Assembly: GCA_964615445.1 (NCBI GenBank) | Contig: CAZTOK010000039.1 | Location: 1 to 9,549, forward strand | Origin: JALRBM01 sp964615445 | GTDB lineage: Bacteria; Patescibacteriota; Saccharimonadia; Saccharimonadales; Saccharimonadaceae | Direction of reading: 5' to 3' | Length of the DNA: 9,549 bases | In this document: positions 1 through 6,569 of the stretch, in pieces | Position numbering within the stretch: the stretch's first letter is position 1 | Layout: every line of letters starts with the position of its first letter | Notes under the pieces: model-generated | What the model saw: only the letters and a program-made list of their open reading frames with translations | Told to the model about the DNA's origin: nothing | Database searches by the model: none | Position numbers and translations under genes: made by a program

Positions 1-76
1 TGGTCGGGATGACAAGACTTGAACTTGCGACCTCACGGCCCCCAGCCGTGCGCGCTACCAACTGCGCCACACCCCG
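1..76 (-). tRNA. tRNA-Pro, anticodon GGG
   Basis: The reverse strand folds as a complete cloverleaf. A 7-bp acceptor stem (CGGGGTG with CATCCCG, one G-U) has the C1-G72 pair typical of bacterial tRNA-Pro. The D arm has GCGC stems, the anticodon stem CACGG/CCGTG encloses the loop CTGGGGG, and the T arm has TTCAAGT. The loop puts GGG at positions 34-36, which reads CCC and CCU proline codons. Discriminator A and an encoded CCA occupy window positions 1-4. It lies 186 bp downstream of the M50 protease gene on the same strand, and the only promoter-like element seen upstream is the one at 244-252. Confidence 0.96.
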
Positions 77-243
77 ATAGTACCAAAAAACCCAAGGATC
101 AGCCTTAAGCGTTTGATATTCCCCGCGTAAGTGCAAGGTGGGTACTCTCAAGACATTTCCACGGAAATGAGTCATATTGAGCTCCCTATCAAATATGATA
201 TTCAGGAAAATCATATGCGCCTCGGCGATCCTGGGTCTCTTTT

Positions 244-252
244 ATTATAGCA
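244..252 (-). promoter_or_regulatory. Extended -10 promoter upstream of tRNA-Pro
   Basis: On the minus strand, just past the stop of the M50 protease gene, there is TGC followed by a consensus TATAAT: an extended -10 element. The region 17 bp upstream has no good -35, which is tolerable for an extended -10. The predicted start near 237 would give tRNA-Pro a 5' leader of about 160 nt. That leader contains a 7-bp hairpin (ATATGAT/ATCATAT) and the ribosome-binding-site-equipped open frame described in the findings. The rest of 77-262 shows nothing else I can support. Confidence 0.5.
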
Positions 253-262
253 CCTACGGTGA

Positions 263-907
263 TCAAAATAGATGGAAGACTGTATTGAATAACCTTAAAA
301 TAACATCCATCGCAGCAAGCATAAAACTCCCCACGATGCCATTAGCAACAATGACTATGAGGAAAATAAGCATAACACCAAATTGCTCAATTGCTTCCAT
401 TCCTCTTCTCACAAATTCCGGTGCCAATGCATAGAGTACGCGCGAACCATCGAGAGGAGGGATTGGAATAAGATTGAATACAAAGAAACCAAGATTAACC
501 ATCACTCCAGTTACTATCAAGTCCCCGAGAAGTGAACTATTGGAAACCAACGAAGACGTAGCTATTCCTACACCGAAGAGCACAAAGGCAATGACTAAGT
601 TCGTCAGCGGGCCTGCTAAGGCTACGAGTGCCGCTCCCCATTCTTCAAACCTTACCCTGCTTGGATTAAACGGTACTGGCTTAGCCCCACCAAAAACAGG
701 TGCACCTATTATCGCTAGGGTGATTGGTAAAATAAGCGTAAGGAAGGGATCTATATGCTTAATAGGATTAAGTGTTAGACGACCGTTCAGCCTTGCCGTA
801 TCATCACCTAACCAATAACCCATAAAGGCGTGCATCGCCTCATGAAGCGTCATCGAAAATAAGATTACGACAATAACTACAATAATATGGAGTATATCAA
901 TATTCAT
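263..907 (-). CDS. M50 family site-2 protease (membrane zinc metallopeptidase)
   Basis: This 214-residue integral membrane protein has the two M50 signatures. HEAMH at residues 22-26, inside the first membrane segment, supplies two zinc histidines and the catalytic glutamate. NLIPIPPLDG at residues 145-154 supplies the third ligand, Asp153. Hydrophobic segments lie near residues 5-25, 55-72, 92-120, 128-150 and 175-205, the usual compact site-2 protease core without PDZ or CBS domains. Such proteases cut transmembrane substrates within the bilayer; the substrate here cannot be told. The ATG at 907 is preceded by GGAAG four bases upstream. It follows the Nudix gene by 32 bp on the same strand, so the two are probably co-transcribed. 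The stop is TGA. Confidence 0.9.
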   Translation of the reverse strand: MNIDILHIIVVIVVILFSMTLHEAMHAFMGYWLGDDTARLNGRLTLNPIKHIDPFLTLILPITLAIIGAPVFGGAKPVPFNPSRVRFEEWGAALVALAGPLTNLVIAFVLFGVGIATSSLVSNSSLLGDLIVTGVMVNLGFFVFNLIPIPPLDGSRVLYALAPEFVRRGMEAIEQFGVMLIFLIVIVANGIVGSFMLAAMDVILRLFNTVFHLF

Positions 908-939
908 TTCTTCCAGTATAACACTGGCAAGGTAGTGGG

Positions 940-1650
940 TCAGTATTCAGCTCCGTCGTAATAAAACTCATTCTCAGCGAATGTTTGGCCTTTATCAATT
1001 AATGCCTGAATTTCATCAACGCTTTCAAAGCGCTTCGGTAAATCTTCGAATTCCTTCTGTGTCATCCATTTATTAAGTCCTCCCTCAAATTGGTCAATAA
1101 GTTCTCCCCAGACATGCGTCGCATATACACAAAGGAAGATTTTATCTTCAAGAAGCTTACCTGACGCTTTATCAAAGTCTCGTTTATGATATAGTAGCTT
1201 ATATTCAAGATCTGCTTTTAATCCCGTCTCTTCCTTTAACTCCCTCTTGGCTGCATCAATAATCGTCTCTCCCCAGCGCATTTTTCCACTTACCCTGCCC
1301 CAAAAATCAAAATAAGGATGTTTCTTACGCTGTTGAAATAAGAATTCACGCTCACCATACTCGTTTTTACGCTCAAGGCTCAATACTACTGAAACTTTGG
1401 GCTGTTTTTCAATCTCGTTCTCATCAGTATCCATCCGATTGGCATATTCTTTGCCTTTTTGAGTCAGAAGATAGTATTTCTCATTTTTTTCTACATACTC
1501 TTCTTCTATTAACTTTTTAATATGAAAATTAAAATGATCACTACTAAGGCCTGTCTGTCTCTGTAATTCAGAAAACTGAGCCTTCGGAACAAAAAGTAAA
1601 TGACGTAGTATATGTGCTTGAGCAGTATGCGCATCCGGCTCGTAACTCAT
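940..1650 (-). CDS. Winged-helix / Nudix hydrolase fusion protein
   Basis: The protein has 236 residues. Residues about 8-70 look like a winged helix-turn-helix (predicted helices around residues 26-50, then a wing). Residues about 85-230 form a Nudix domain. The Nudix box at residues 122-144 is complete: G-x5-E-x7-REL-x-EE-x-G-L with Gly122, Glu128, Arg136, Glu137, Glu140, Glu141 and Gly143, so hydrolase activity on a nucleoside-diphosphate-linked substrate is expected. The fusion recalls NrtR-type regulators, but those carry Nudix first and the winged helix last. The substrate is unknown. The ATG at 1650 has AGGAG six bases upstream. A TATTAT at 1679-1684 (minus strand) is a possible -10 with no good -35. 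The gene diverges from rpmB. Confidence 0.88.
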   Translation of the reverse strand: MSYEPDAHTAQAHILRHLLFVPKAQFSELQRQTGLSSDHFNFHIKKLIEEEYVEKNEKYYLLTQKGKEYANRMDTDENEIEKQPKVSVVLSLERKNEYGEREFLFQQRKKHPYFDFWGRVSGKMRWGETIIDAAKRELKEETGLKADLEYKLLYHKRDFDKASGKLLEDKIFLCVYATHVWGELIDQFEGGLNKWMTQKEFEDLPKRFESVDEIQALIDKGQTFAENEFYYDGAEY

Positions 1651-1724
1651 AACGATCTCCTGTATTAGTATTTTCTCAATAATACCTAGCGATTTTTTAT
1701 TTATCTAGTAAACTTGACTTCACC

Positions 1725-1753
1725 TTGACTAAAGTTAACAAAAGGGGTAAACT
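1725..1753 (+). promoter_or_regulatory. Probable rpmB promoter
   Basis: TTGACT at 1725-1730 (5 of 6 to the -35 consensus) is followed by a 17-bp spacer and TAAACT at 1748-1753 (4 of 6 to the -10). A start near 1760 gives rpmB a leader of about 30 nt. A second TTGACT lies 11 bp upstream at 1714-1719 but has no matching -10. The rest of 1651-1724 is AT-rich and must hold the divergent Nudix promoter. Confidence 0.5.
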
Positions 1754-1789
1754 GGTACAGATTGTAAAAAGTAAGTGGAAGTAATAATT

Positions 1790-1993
1790 ATGGCAGCACG
1801 ATGTGAACTCACCGGAAAAGGCAAGCAGTTTGGCCACAATGTCAGCTTCTCTTTGCGTCGCACTAAACGCGTCTTTAAACCCAACCTTCAGAAAAAAACT
1901 TTTATGGTTGACGGTCAGAAAGTAACGATGATCCTTTCTACACAGGCAATTCGTACGCTTAAGAAAAAAGGCATTTTGGCAAAAGCCGCTTAA
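1790..1993 (+). CDS. rpmB: 50S ribosomal protein L28
   Basis: This is a 67-residue basic protein. It carries the L28 hallmarks: an N-terminal C-E-L-T-G-K, then a GHNVSFS segment, the R-R-T-K-R stretch at residues 23-27, F-x-P-N-L at 29-33, and the C-terminal I-R-T-L-K-K-K-G. L28 binds 23S rRNA in the large subunit. There is only one cysteine (residue 5), so this is a zinc-free form. An in-frame GTG at 1775 would add five residues, but the ATG at 1790 is preferred: GGAAG at 1777-1781 sits eight bases before it, and the resulting MAARCELTGK fits the family N-terminus. It is a single-gene unit between its promoter at 1725-1753 and the terminator at 2004-2041. Confidence 0.96.
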   Translation: MAARCELTGKGKQFGHNVSFSLRRTKRVFKPNLQKKTFMVDGQKVTMILSTQAIRTLKKKGILAKAA

Positions 1994-2003
1994 CCTGCAT
2001 CTA

Positions 2004-2041
2004 AATTAAAAATATCCTCCTATAGGAGGATATTTTTAATT
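2004..2041. terminator. Bidirectional intrinsic terminator between rpmB and the MBL-like gene
   Basis: A perfect 17-bp inverted repeat (2004-2020 and 2025-2041) encloses a TATA loop. The GC part is CCTCC/GGAGG, and the A/T-rich outer arms provide a U-tract in both directions. It sits 10 bp after the rpmB stop and 13 bp from the stop of the convergent gene, so it can end both transcripts. Confidence 0.92.
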
Positions 2042-2054
2042 GTCTTTATATCCA

Positions 2055-2690
2055 CTAGCCACGGGTAATCTCAACAATCGTGAGAACAGATGGCAATGAA
2101 GACGCACCTTTTAGCCTGTACTTTGAGACAGTCTCAACTGGCGCGCCAAGCTCTTTTACGAACACCTCTAACCCTTCTTGCGGTACTTCATAAGAAATCG
2201 CGGAATCGGCATAATGAATAGGGATGATAGCCTTAGGATCAATCTGGCGTACAAGGGCCGAGGCACTTGTTGCGTCCAAGGTATAGCCATTGCCGCCAAT
2301 AGGGATGATAACTATATCCACAACGCCTATTTCTTCAAGCTGATCATCTGTTAATTTGGGGCTAATATTACCGATCATTGCTATTTTTACATCAGCAATA
2401 CTAATCTGATATATTGTTGACTTTTTTTCGTCAGTTTCATTATCAATATGGCGAACTGCACCAATGCCTCGTATGGACAAATCACCTACCTCATACTCAC
2501 CAGGCCCATCAATGGCAAGCTGTGCATCTTGATTATTGGTAGCGAAACGAGACTCGGTAACTATCTCTACAGCATCTTTTACTGACAGGTCTTTTAAGCC
2601 CACAAGCGATAGCTTTGGATCAATCACCGCCGTTGTTTTTTTAGTTGAGATAATTACTCCATTTGCACCCTTATATTCAATATCAAACAT
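2055..2690 (-). CDS. Metallo-beta-lactamase-fold (UlaG-like) protein lacking the main metal motif
   Basis: This 211-residue protein resembles the UlaG-like branch of the metallo-beta-lactamase superfamily. The N-terminus has the beta-hairpin and ITDP-like segment (V-I-D-P, residues 22-25). P-G-E-Y-E lies at 63-67 and a P-I-G-G-N-G-Y-T-L-D-A block at 130-140. The closing strand ends I-I-P-I-H-Y with His159. The HxHxDH signature that binds zinc in active members is absent, so either catalysis is lost or metal binding differs. I cannot assign a substrate. An AGGAG lies six bases before the ATG at 2690. Only 12 bp separate it from the upstream regulator gene, so the two form one transcription unit ending at the 2004-2041 terminator. 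Confidence 0.72.
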   Translation of the reverse strand: MFDIEYKGANGVIISTKKTTAVIDPKLSLVGLKDLSVKDAVEIVTESRFATNNQDAQLAIDGPGEYEVGDLSIRGIGAVRHIDNETDEKKSTIYQISIADVKIAMIGNISPKLTDDQLEEIGVVDIVIIPIGGNGYTLDATSASALVRQIDPKAIIPIHYADSAISYEVPQEGLEVFVKELGAPVETVSKYRLKGASSLPSVLTIVEITRG

Positions 2691-2702
2691 ATTCTCTCCT
2701 TA

Positions 2703-3290
2703 CTACACTTTCAGCACATTATCGGTATCAAGCAAAATGGCGTACTTTCCGTTTAATATTTCCGTTATAAATTTATCATGAACGCTTAATCGATAGTAGA
2801 ATTCATCGTAGCTAATGACGCTATAGTTTAACTCACGAGATTCCTTCTTCTCAATCTGTTTTATAGCATTTTTTAACTTAACACTTGATACATCGCCCAC
2901 AACCAGAAGATCGATCTTACTCGAGGAACCTTTTACTAATATGCCAGCAAGAAGAGCTATCCTTACTCCAGGCAGCTCCTTAATCACCGTATGCCAACTT
3001 GAGTCAACGCGTGTGTCTGTTTTCATATCAATGTGCTCATCTGCAAAAATAGCTCGAAATGGAACGTAATATTCGTACCTTTGATTAACTTCGTAGTATA
3101 GCTTATTATCTGCATTGTCACTCGTTATAATACCCACGGAAAGCATATTAGAAAGCTCACGGCGCACAGAATTTATTTGTTCATCAACAAGACGGGTAAT
3201 TTCACGTACATAAAAAGCCTTCCCTGGATTGTTCAGGAATAGGTGAAGCAGCTTCACTCTTGTTTTTGAGCCAAATAATGCGTCAATCAT
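2703..3290 (-). CDS. Winged-helix protein with degenerate nucleotidyltransferase-like domain
   Basis: The protein has 195 residues. Residues 1-70 form an ArsR/MarR-size winged helix: the start resembles G-S-K-T-R-V-K-L-L, and R-E-I-T-R-L at about 29-34 precedes a predicted recognition helix around 37-50. Residues about 105-150 look like a minimal (MNT-type) nucleotidyltransferase fold, with I-D-L-L-V-V-G-D at 126-133. Active enzymes have G-S followed by D-x-D. Here the first element reads A-G-I and the first Asp is a lysine, so activity is doubtful and a purely regulatory or sensing role is more likely (inference). Proteins with this layout are common in archaea and CPR bacteria but have no established function that I know of. 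It is the first gene of a two-gene unit with the MBL-like protein. Confidence 0.68.
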   Translation of the reverse strand: MIDALFGSKTRVKLLHLFLNNPGKAFYVREITRLVDEQINSVRRELSNMLSVGIITSDNADNKLYYEVNQRYEYYVPFRAIFADEHIDMKTDTRVDSSWHTVIKELPGVRIALLAGILVKGSSSKIDLLVVGDVSSVKLKNAIKQIEKKESRELNYSVISYDEFYYRLSVHDKFITEILNGKYAILLDTDNVLKV

Positions 3291-3319
3291 ACCTCTACCT
3301 AGAATAACTTTCGTGTTCT

Positions 3320-3328
3320 ATAATATCA
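3320..3328 (-). promoter_or_regulatory. Possible extended -10 promoter for the wHTH/MBL pair
   Basis: TGA followed by TATTAT on the minus strand forms an extended -10 (5 of 6 to TATAAT). Its TG is part of the TGA stop codon of miaA. The -35 position is weak. A start near 3313 would give a leader of about 22 nt to the ATG at 3290. No terminator is seen between miaA and the regulator gene, so read-through from the thrS operon is also possible. Confidence 0.35.
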
Positions 3329-4213
3329 TGCTTTCCACTCATTAGCGAGCTCCGAAAGAAGATAGAATCGCACCTCTTCTAATGTCCCCCATTTTACAAA
3401 TGGATTTCTCTTAAACCACGTAAGCTGACGCCTTGCTAACTGCCAATCTTTGTTATTGAACCGCTCCTTTACTTCGTCTAAGGTAAGTCTGCTTTGAAGG
3501 TATTCACGAATTAACGGATAAATATTTCCCGTCATGGCTTCCGAATTCCATCCATATTTTTTGCTCAACATACTAGCTTCTTTTACAACACCATCGTTAA
3601 ATAGTTGTTCGGTTCGTTGTCCTATCCTTGCTCGTAAAATTTCTTTGTCTGTTGATATACCTACAATAATGCTTGAGCTTATCGGTACCTTATCTCTCTT
3701 TGGCTGAGCTATCTTACGCTCAATGGCACGAATAAGATAGCGCTCGTTTTTATCATTTTCTGGTGGTTTTATATTGTTTTCTATACAATATCTAATAAGC
3801 TCTTTCTGTGTCATTTCCGCTAACTTACTTCGTAATTCAGGATTGTAGTGACTATCAAATTCATAGTTAAACACTACTCCGTCTATATACAGCCCCGTAC
3901 CGCCAACCAAAAAAGGCATGCGATTTCTCTGCCTGATTTCTCGTATTTTACGGCGAGTATACTCTTGAAAATCGGCAGCTGTAAATCGCTCGCCAGGTTC
4001 CACTAGATCTAATCCCCAGTGAGGAACTCCTTGGCGCTCTTCTCTGGTTGGCTTGGCCGTTCCAATAGTCATACCCTTATAGATAGTCCGTGAATCGGCA
4101 CATATAATCTCACCGTTAAACTGTTTAGCCAAATCAATAGCAAGCGCCGTTTTACCACTTGCCGTCGGACCAACGATGACAATGAGCGGAAGTTTTAGAT
4201 TTCTGGATACCAT
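3326..4213 (-). CDS. miaA: tRNA dimethylallyltransferase MiaA
   Basis: MiaA transfers a dimethylallyl group to N6 of A37 in tRNAs that read codons starting with U. The protein has 295 residues, the normal length for the family. It has the P-loop G-P-T-A-S-G-K-T at residues 15-22, the catalytic D-S-R segment at 40-42 (usually DSMQVY), the G-T-A-K-P at 51-55 and V-G-G-T-G-L-Y-I at 103-110. The C-terminal half carries the R-R-Q-L-T-W-F-K-R block that contacts the anticodon loop. Its ATG at 4213 lies 19 bp inside the end of the alkyltransferase-like gene, so translation is probably coupled. None of the three tRNAs in the window reads a U-starting codon, so none is a local substrate. Confidence 0.95.
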   Translation of the reverse strand: MVSRNLKLPLIVIVGPTASGKTALAIDLAKQFNGEIICADSRTIYKGMTIGTAKPTREERQGVPHWGLDLVEPGERFTAADFQEYTRRKIREIRQRNRMPFLVGGTGLYIDGVVFNYEFDSHYNPELRSKLAEMTQKELIRYCIENNIKPPENDKNERYLIRAIERKIAQPKRDKVPISSSIIVGISTDKEILRARIGQRTEQLFNDGVVKEASMLSKKYGWNSEAMTGNIYPLIREYLQSRLTLDEVKERFNNKDWQLARRQLTWFKRNPFVKWGTLEEVRFYLLSELANEWKA

Positions 4214-4512
4214 CGTCGCTTCTCAAAATCATCAACGATAAAAGCGGTACAAGTAATCCCCTCCGCTTCAAGAAGTTGCTGTTGAGCCTCGCGTCCACCG
4301 TGAAAGCCAAGGGCTAGCCCGCCAAAACGGTTCACTAGACGATGCCATGGAAGTTCACTTGGACCAGTGTGTGCAATCCCGCCTACTACCCTTGACGCAT
4401 ACGCATGGCCGGCAAGGCCAGCTAAGTCACCATATGTAGTCACCTTACCTGCAGGCACTTGCAACATAAGCCAGTATATCTTATCTCTGAAATCACTGCC
4501 TGGTTCATTCAT
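4195..4512 (-). CDS. Alkyltransferase-like protein (ATL; MGMT family without the acceptor cysteine)
   Basis: This is a 105-residue protein with the DNA-binding domain of O6-methylguanine-DNA methyltransferases. It has the G-K-V-T-T-Y-G-D helix-turn-helix start at residues 22-29, the arginine finger in A-S-R-V-V-G (Arg41), and the active-site loop P-W-H-R at 55-58. Active methyltransferases have P-C-H-R here. The tryptophan at position 56 marks the alkyltransferase-like group, known to bind and flip alkylated guanine and pass the lesion to nucleotide excision repair instead of repairing it. An AAGGA lies five bases before the ATG at 4512. It sits 17 bp after thrS and overlaps miaA by 19 bp, so it is the middle gene of that operon. 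Confidence 0.9.
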   Translation of the reverse strand: MNEPGSDFRDKIYWLMLQVPAGKVTTYGDLAGLAGHAYASRVVGGIAHTGPSELPWHRLVNRFGGLALGFHGGREAQQQLLEAEGITCTAFIVDDFEKRRWYPEI

Positions 4513-4529
4513 AACTATCCTTCCAAAAT

Positions 4530-6338
4530 TTATAGAGACTGTAGGTAGTCTGCTAGCTTTTCAAGCGATATCTTTTCCTCGCCACTTTGCGTCCGGATAC
4601 TCACCTCACGCGTTTCTTTGTCTTTCGGCCCAACAATAACCTGAACTGGGATTTTCCATACAGTTGCTTCGCGGATCTTCTTTCCTAAAGACTCATTACG
4701 ATCATCTCGGGTAAATCGTAGCTCATTATATTTGACCGGCTTCATAAGTACTGTATTGCACAGCACGGCCTCAATCTCTTCAACATAATCCAGCACTGTG
4801 TCATTAATAGTCAGAATACGCACTTGCTCGGGCGCGATCCATAATGGAAACCACCCGGCGGTATGTTCAATAAAAATACTAAGGAATCGCTCAATCGATC
4901 CGAGTAGTGCACAATGAACCATTACTGGTCGTTGCTTGCTACCATCTTCACTGGTGTATTCAAGTCCAAAACGCTCTGGCATCATATAGTCTAACTGAAC
5001 CGTAGCGAGTTGAAACTTACGTCCAAGAGCGTCGGTTGCCATAAAATCCATTTTTGGTCCATAAATCGCTGCTTCACCAAGTCCGATCTCATGCTCGAGC
5101 TTAAACTTTTCAGCAAGTTTTTGAATTGAGGCTTCAGCCTGACTCCAAATCTCACGTTCACCAATATAAGAATCGCTCTCATCGCGAAATGACAGACGAA
5201 GTGACAGTTTTAGATCAACAAGGTTATATAACTGCTGTGCGCTTTCAATCAACTCAGCAAATACACCCTCTATCTGTGCCTCTGTACAAAATACATGCGA
5301 ATCGTCCTGAGTAATAGAACGGACTCGATTAAGGCCACCTAGCTCACCACTCTTTTCATCTCGATAGACTGTCGTTGTTTCAAGGTATTTAATTGGAAGT
5401 TCCTTGTAGCTTCGAGGACGCGACGCAAACAATTGAGTATGATGCGGGCAGTTTACTGGCTTAAGCGCCAACTCATCGCCTGATTCCACTGATGTAAAGT
5501 GCAGCAAGTCTGGAAATTTCTCAAAGTGACCTGACACTTTATACGTTTCGAGGTTAGCGATATGTGGAATCCATACTTTTTCATACCCTGCGTTGAGCCG
5601 ATATGACTGTGCAAGTTCATTTAGCTTATCACGAAGTATTGTTCCTCGAGGTGTAAACAACGGCAAACCGGCACCAATAAGATTTGAGGTAGCATAAATA
5701 TCAAGTTCTTTGCCAAGCTTACGATGATCGCGTTGTTTCGCCTGCTCCAATCTATCTAGGTGAGTGTCGAGCTCTTCTTGAGTGGCAAAGGCCACGCCAT
5801 AAAGACGTTGCATTTGTGGGTTCTTTTCGTTACCGCGCCAGTAGGCTCCAGCAATGCGAAGAAGCTTAAATGCCCCAACATCTTTCGTATTGGCTACATG
5901 AGGTCCTCTACAAAGATCTGTGAAGTCACCATTTTTATAAAAGGATACTTCACTAACAGCAGCGTCACCTTCGGCAATCGTTCCAAGTTCTTCTTTATCA
6001 AGGTCTTTGGCAATGGTAGTGCCAGCCCGCTTGAGATCATTTAGTAGCTCTTCCTTATATGGCTGATGATTACTCCTTGCCCAAGAGGTAGCTTCGTCTA
6101 TTGGCATTGTGAAACGCTCGAAGTCTTGCCCCTCACTAATGATCCGACGCATGGTCTTTTCAATTTTTCCAAATTGTGCCTCAGATATTTTTTGATCACC
6201 AAGATCAATATCGTAATAAAATCCATTGTCGACCACAGGGCCTACGCCAAATTTTGCTTCTGGCCATAGGCGCTTTACTGCAGCAGCAGCGATATGCGCA
6301 AGGCTATGACGCATTGCATGAAGTTGTTCTTCGTTCAT
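4530..6338 (-). CDS. thrS: Threonyl-tRNA synthetase, TGS-less form
   Basis: This cytoplasmic enzyme charges tRNA-Thr with threonine. The 602 residues start directly in the editing domain: H-S-L-A-H at 11-15 and C-R-G-P-H at 143-147 give the HxxxH and CxxxH set that clears mis-charged serine. The class II catalytic core follows: N-C-P-H-H around 296-300, motif 2 with Arg326 and G-L-N-R-V-R at 335-340, and motif 3 near residues 480-495. Cys297, His348 and His475 match the zinc site that selects threonine. The anticodon-binding domain is about 500-602. Relative to E. coli ThrRS (642 residues), the N-terminal TGS domain is absent; I see no upstream start that would supply it. An AAGGAG lies six bases before ATG. 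Expression is probably set by the T-box-like leader. Confidence 0.97.
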   Translation of the reverse strand: MNEEQLHAMRHSLAHIAAAAVKRLWPEAKFGVGPVVDNGFYYDIDLGDQKISEAQFGKIEKTMRRIISEGQDFERFTMPIDEATSWARSNHQPYKEELLNDLKRAGTTIAKDLDKEELGTIAEGDAAVSEVSFYKNGDFTDLCRGPHVANTKDVGAFKLLRIAGAYWRGNEKNPQMQRLYGVAFATQEELDTHLDRLEQAKQRDHRKLGKELDIYATSNLIGAGLPLFTPRGTILRDKLNELAQSYRLNAGYEKVWIPHIANLETYKVSGHFEKFPDLLHFTSVESGDELALKPVNCPHHTQLFASRPRSYKELPIKYLETTTVYRDEKSGELGGLNRVRSITQDDSHVFCTEAQIEGVFAELIESAQQLYNLVDLKLSLRLSFRDESDSYIGEREIWSQAEASIQKLAEKFKLEHEIGLGEAAIYGPKMDFMATDALGRKFQLATVQLDYMMPERFGLEYTSEDGSKQRPVMVHCALLGSIERFLSIFIEHTAGWFPLWIAPEQVRILTINDTVLDYVEEIEAVLCNTVLMKPVKYNELRFTRDDRNESLGKKIREATVWKIPVQVIVGPKDKETREVSIRTQSGEEKISLEKLADYLQSL

Positions 6339-6360
6339 AACTGACTCCTTTTTTGATAAT

Positions 6361-6414
6361 TAAAAACATGCGATGACTGGTTTTAATAGACATTAAATCC
6401 ATATATCGCATGTC
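6361..6414 (-). terminator. Intrinsic terminator arm of the thrS leader switch
   Basis: On the minus strand, ACATGCGAT (6413-6405) pairs perfectly with ATCGCATGT (6374-6366), and a nested TTTAAT/ATTAAA hairpin sits between. Five U residues follow at once (6366-6362). It lies only 23 nt before the thrS start codon. The 5' end of its upstream arm is shared with the antiterminator helix, so the two structures exclude each other. Confidence 0.75.
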
Positions 6415-6537
6415 TCGGGCCCTTTTTAGGGTGGTTCCACCGGACTTCCTAGCATTTCTAGGCACTTATGACATAGCGTTACGCACGCCAGACACCCACG
6501 AAGCTCGGCGGGCGGTTACTCCGCGTCATTGCTTGTC
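6361..6537 (-). promoter_or_regulatory. T-box-like riboswitch leader of thrS
   Basis: The minus-strand leader contains the T-box core GGTGGAACC (6441-6433), matching the canonical AGGGTGGAACCGCG over nine bases; TGGA (6439-6436) would pair with the UCCA end of uncharged tRNA-Thr. Flanking bases form an antiterminator: 6445-6440 pairs with 6418-6412 (6 bp, one bulged A at 6415), and a CCCU/AGGG hairpin with an AAAA loop closes the inner side (6431-6420). Its 3' strand uses 6414-6412, which belong to the terminator. Upstream are a CCTAG/CTAGG hairpin (6462-6448, stem III-like) and a short, about 68-nt domain closed by GACAAGC with GCTATGTC (6537-6470, stem I-like). I could not place a threonine specifier codon with confidence; ACC at 6515-6513 and ACG at 6479-6477 are candidates. 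The location before thrS fits the function. Confidence 0.65.
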
Positions 6538-6540
6538 TTT

Positions 6541-6569
6541 ATAATAATCGCCTACCTCCGTTATTGCAA
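6541..6569 (-). promoter_or_regulatory. thrS promoter, sharing its -35 with tRNA-Val
   Basis: On the minus strand TTGCAA (6569-6564, 4 of 6 to TTGACA) is followed by a 17-bp spacer and TATTAT (6546-6541, 5 of 6 to TATAAT). The predicted start, about 6533-6536, falls at the first bases of the stem I-like helix of the leader, which supports both calls. An overlapping TATAAA (6543-6538) is an alternative -10. Confidence 0.55.

Noticed and set aside
474..818. Plus-strand open frame opposite the M50 protease gene
   Set aside because: It lies within the antisense of a gene with clear catalytic motifs, has no SD or promoter and shows no recognisable domain. The same applies to the other antisense frames over thrS and the glycosyltransferase.
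1775..1789. In-frame GTG that would lengthen L28 by five residues
   Set aside because: The SD GGAAG (1777-1781) lies inside this extension and is correctly spaced for the ATG at 1790, and the family N-terminus starts there.
6470..6537. A confident threonine specifier codon in the thrS leader
   Set aside because: ACC (6515-6513) and ACG (6479-6477) are both present but neither falls in a clearly folded specifier loop by hand, so I do not assign one.
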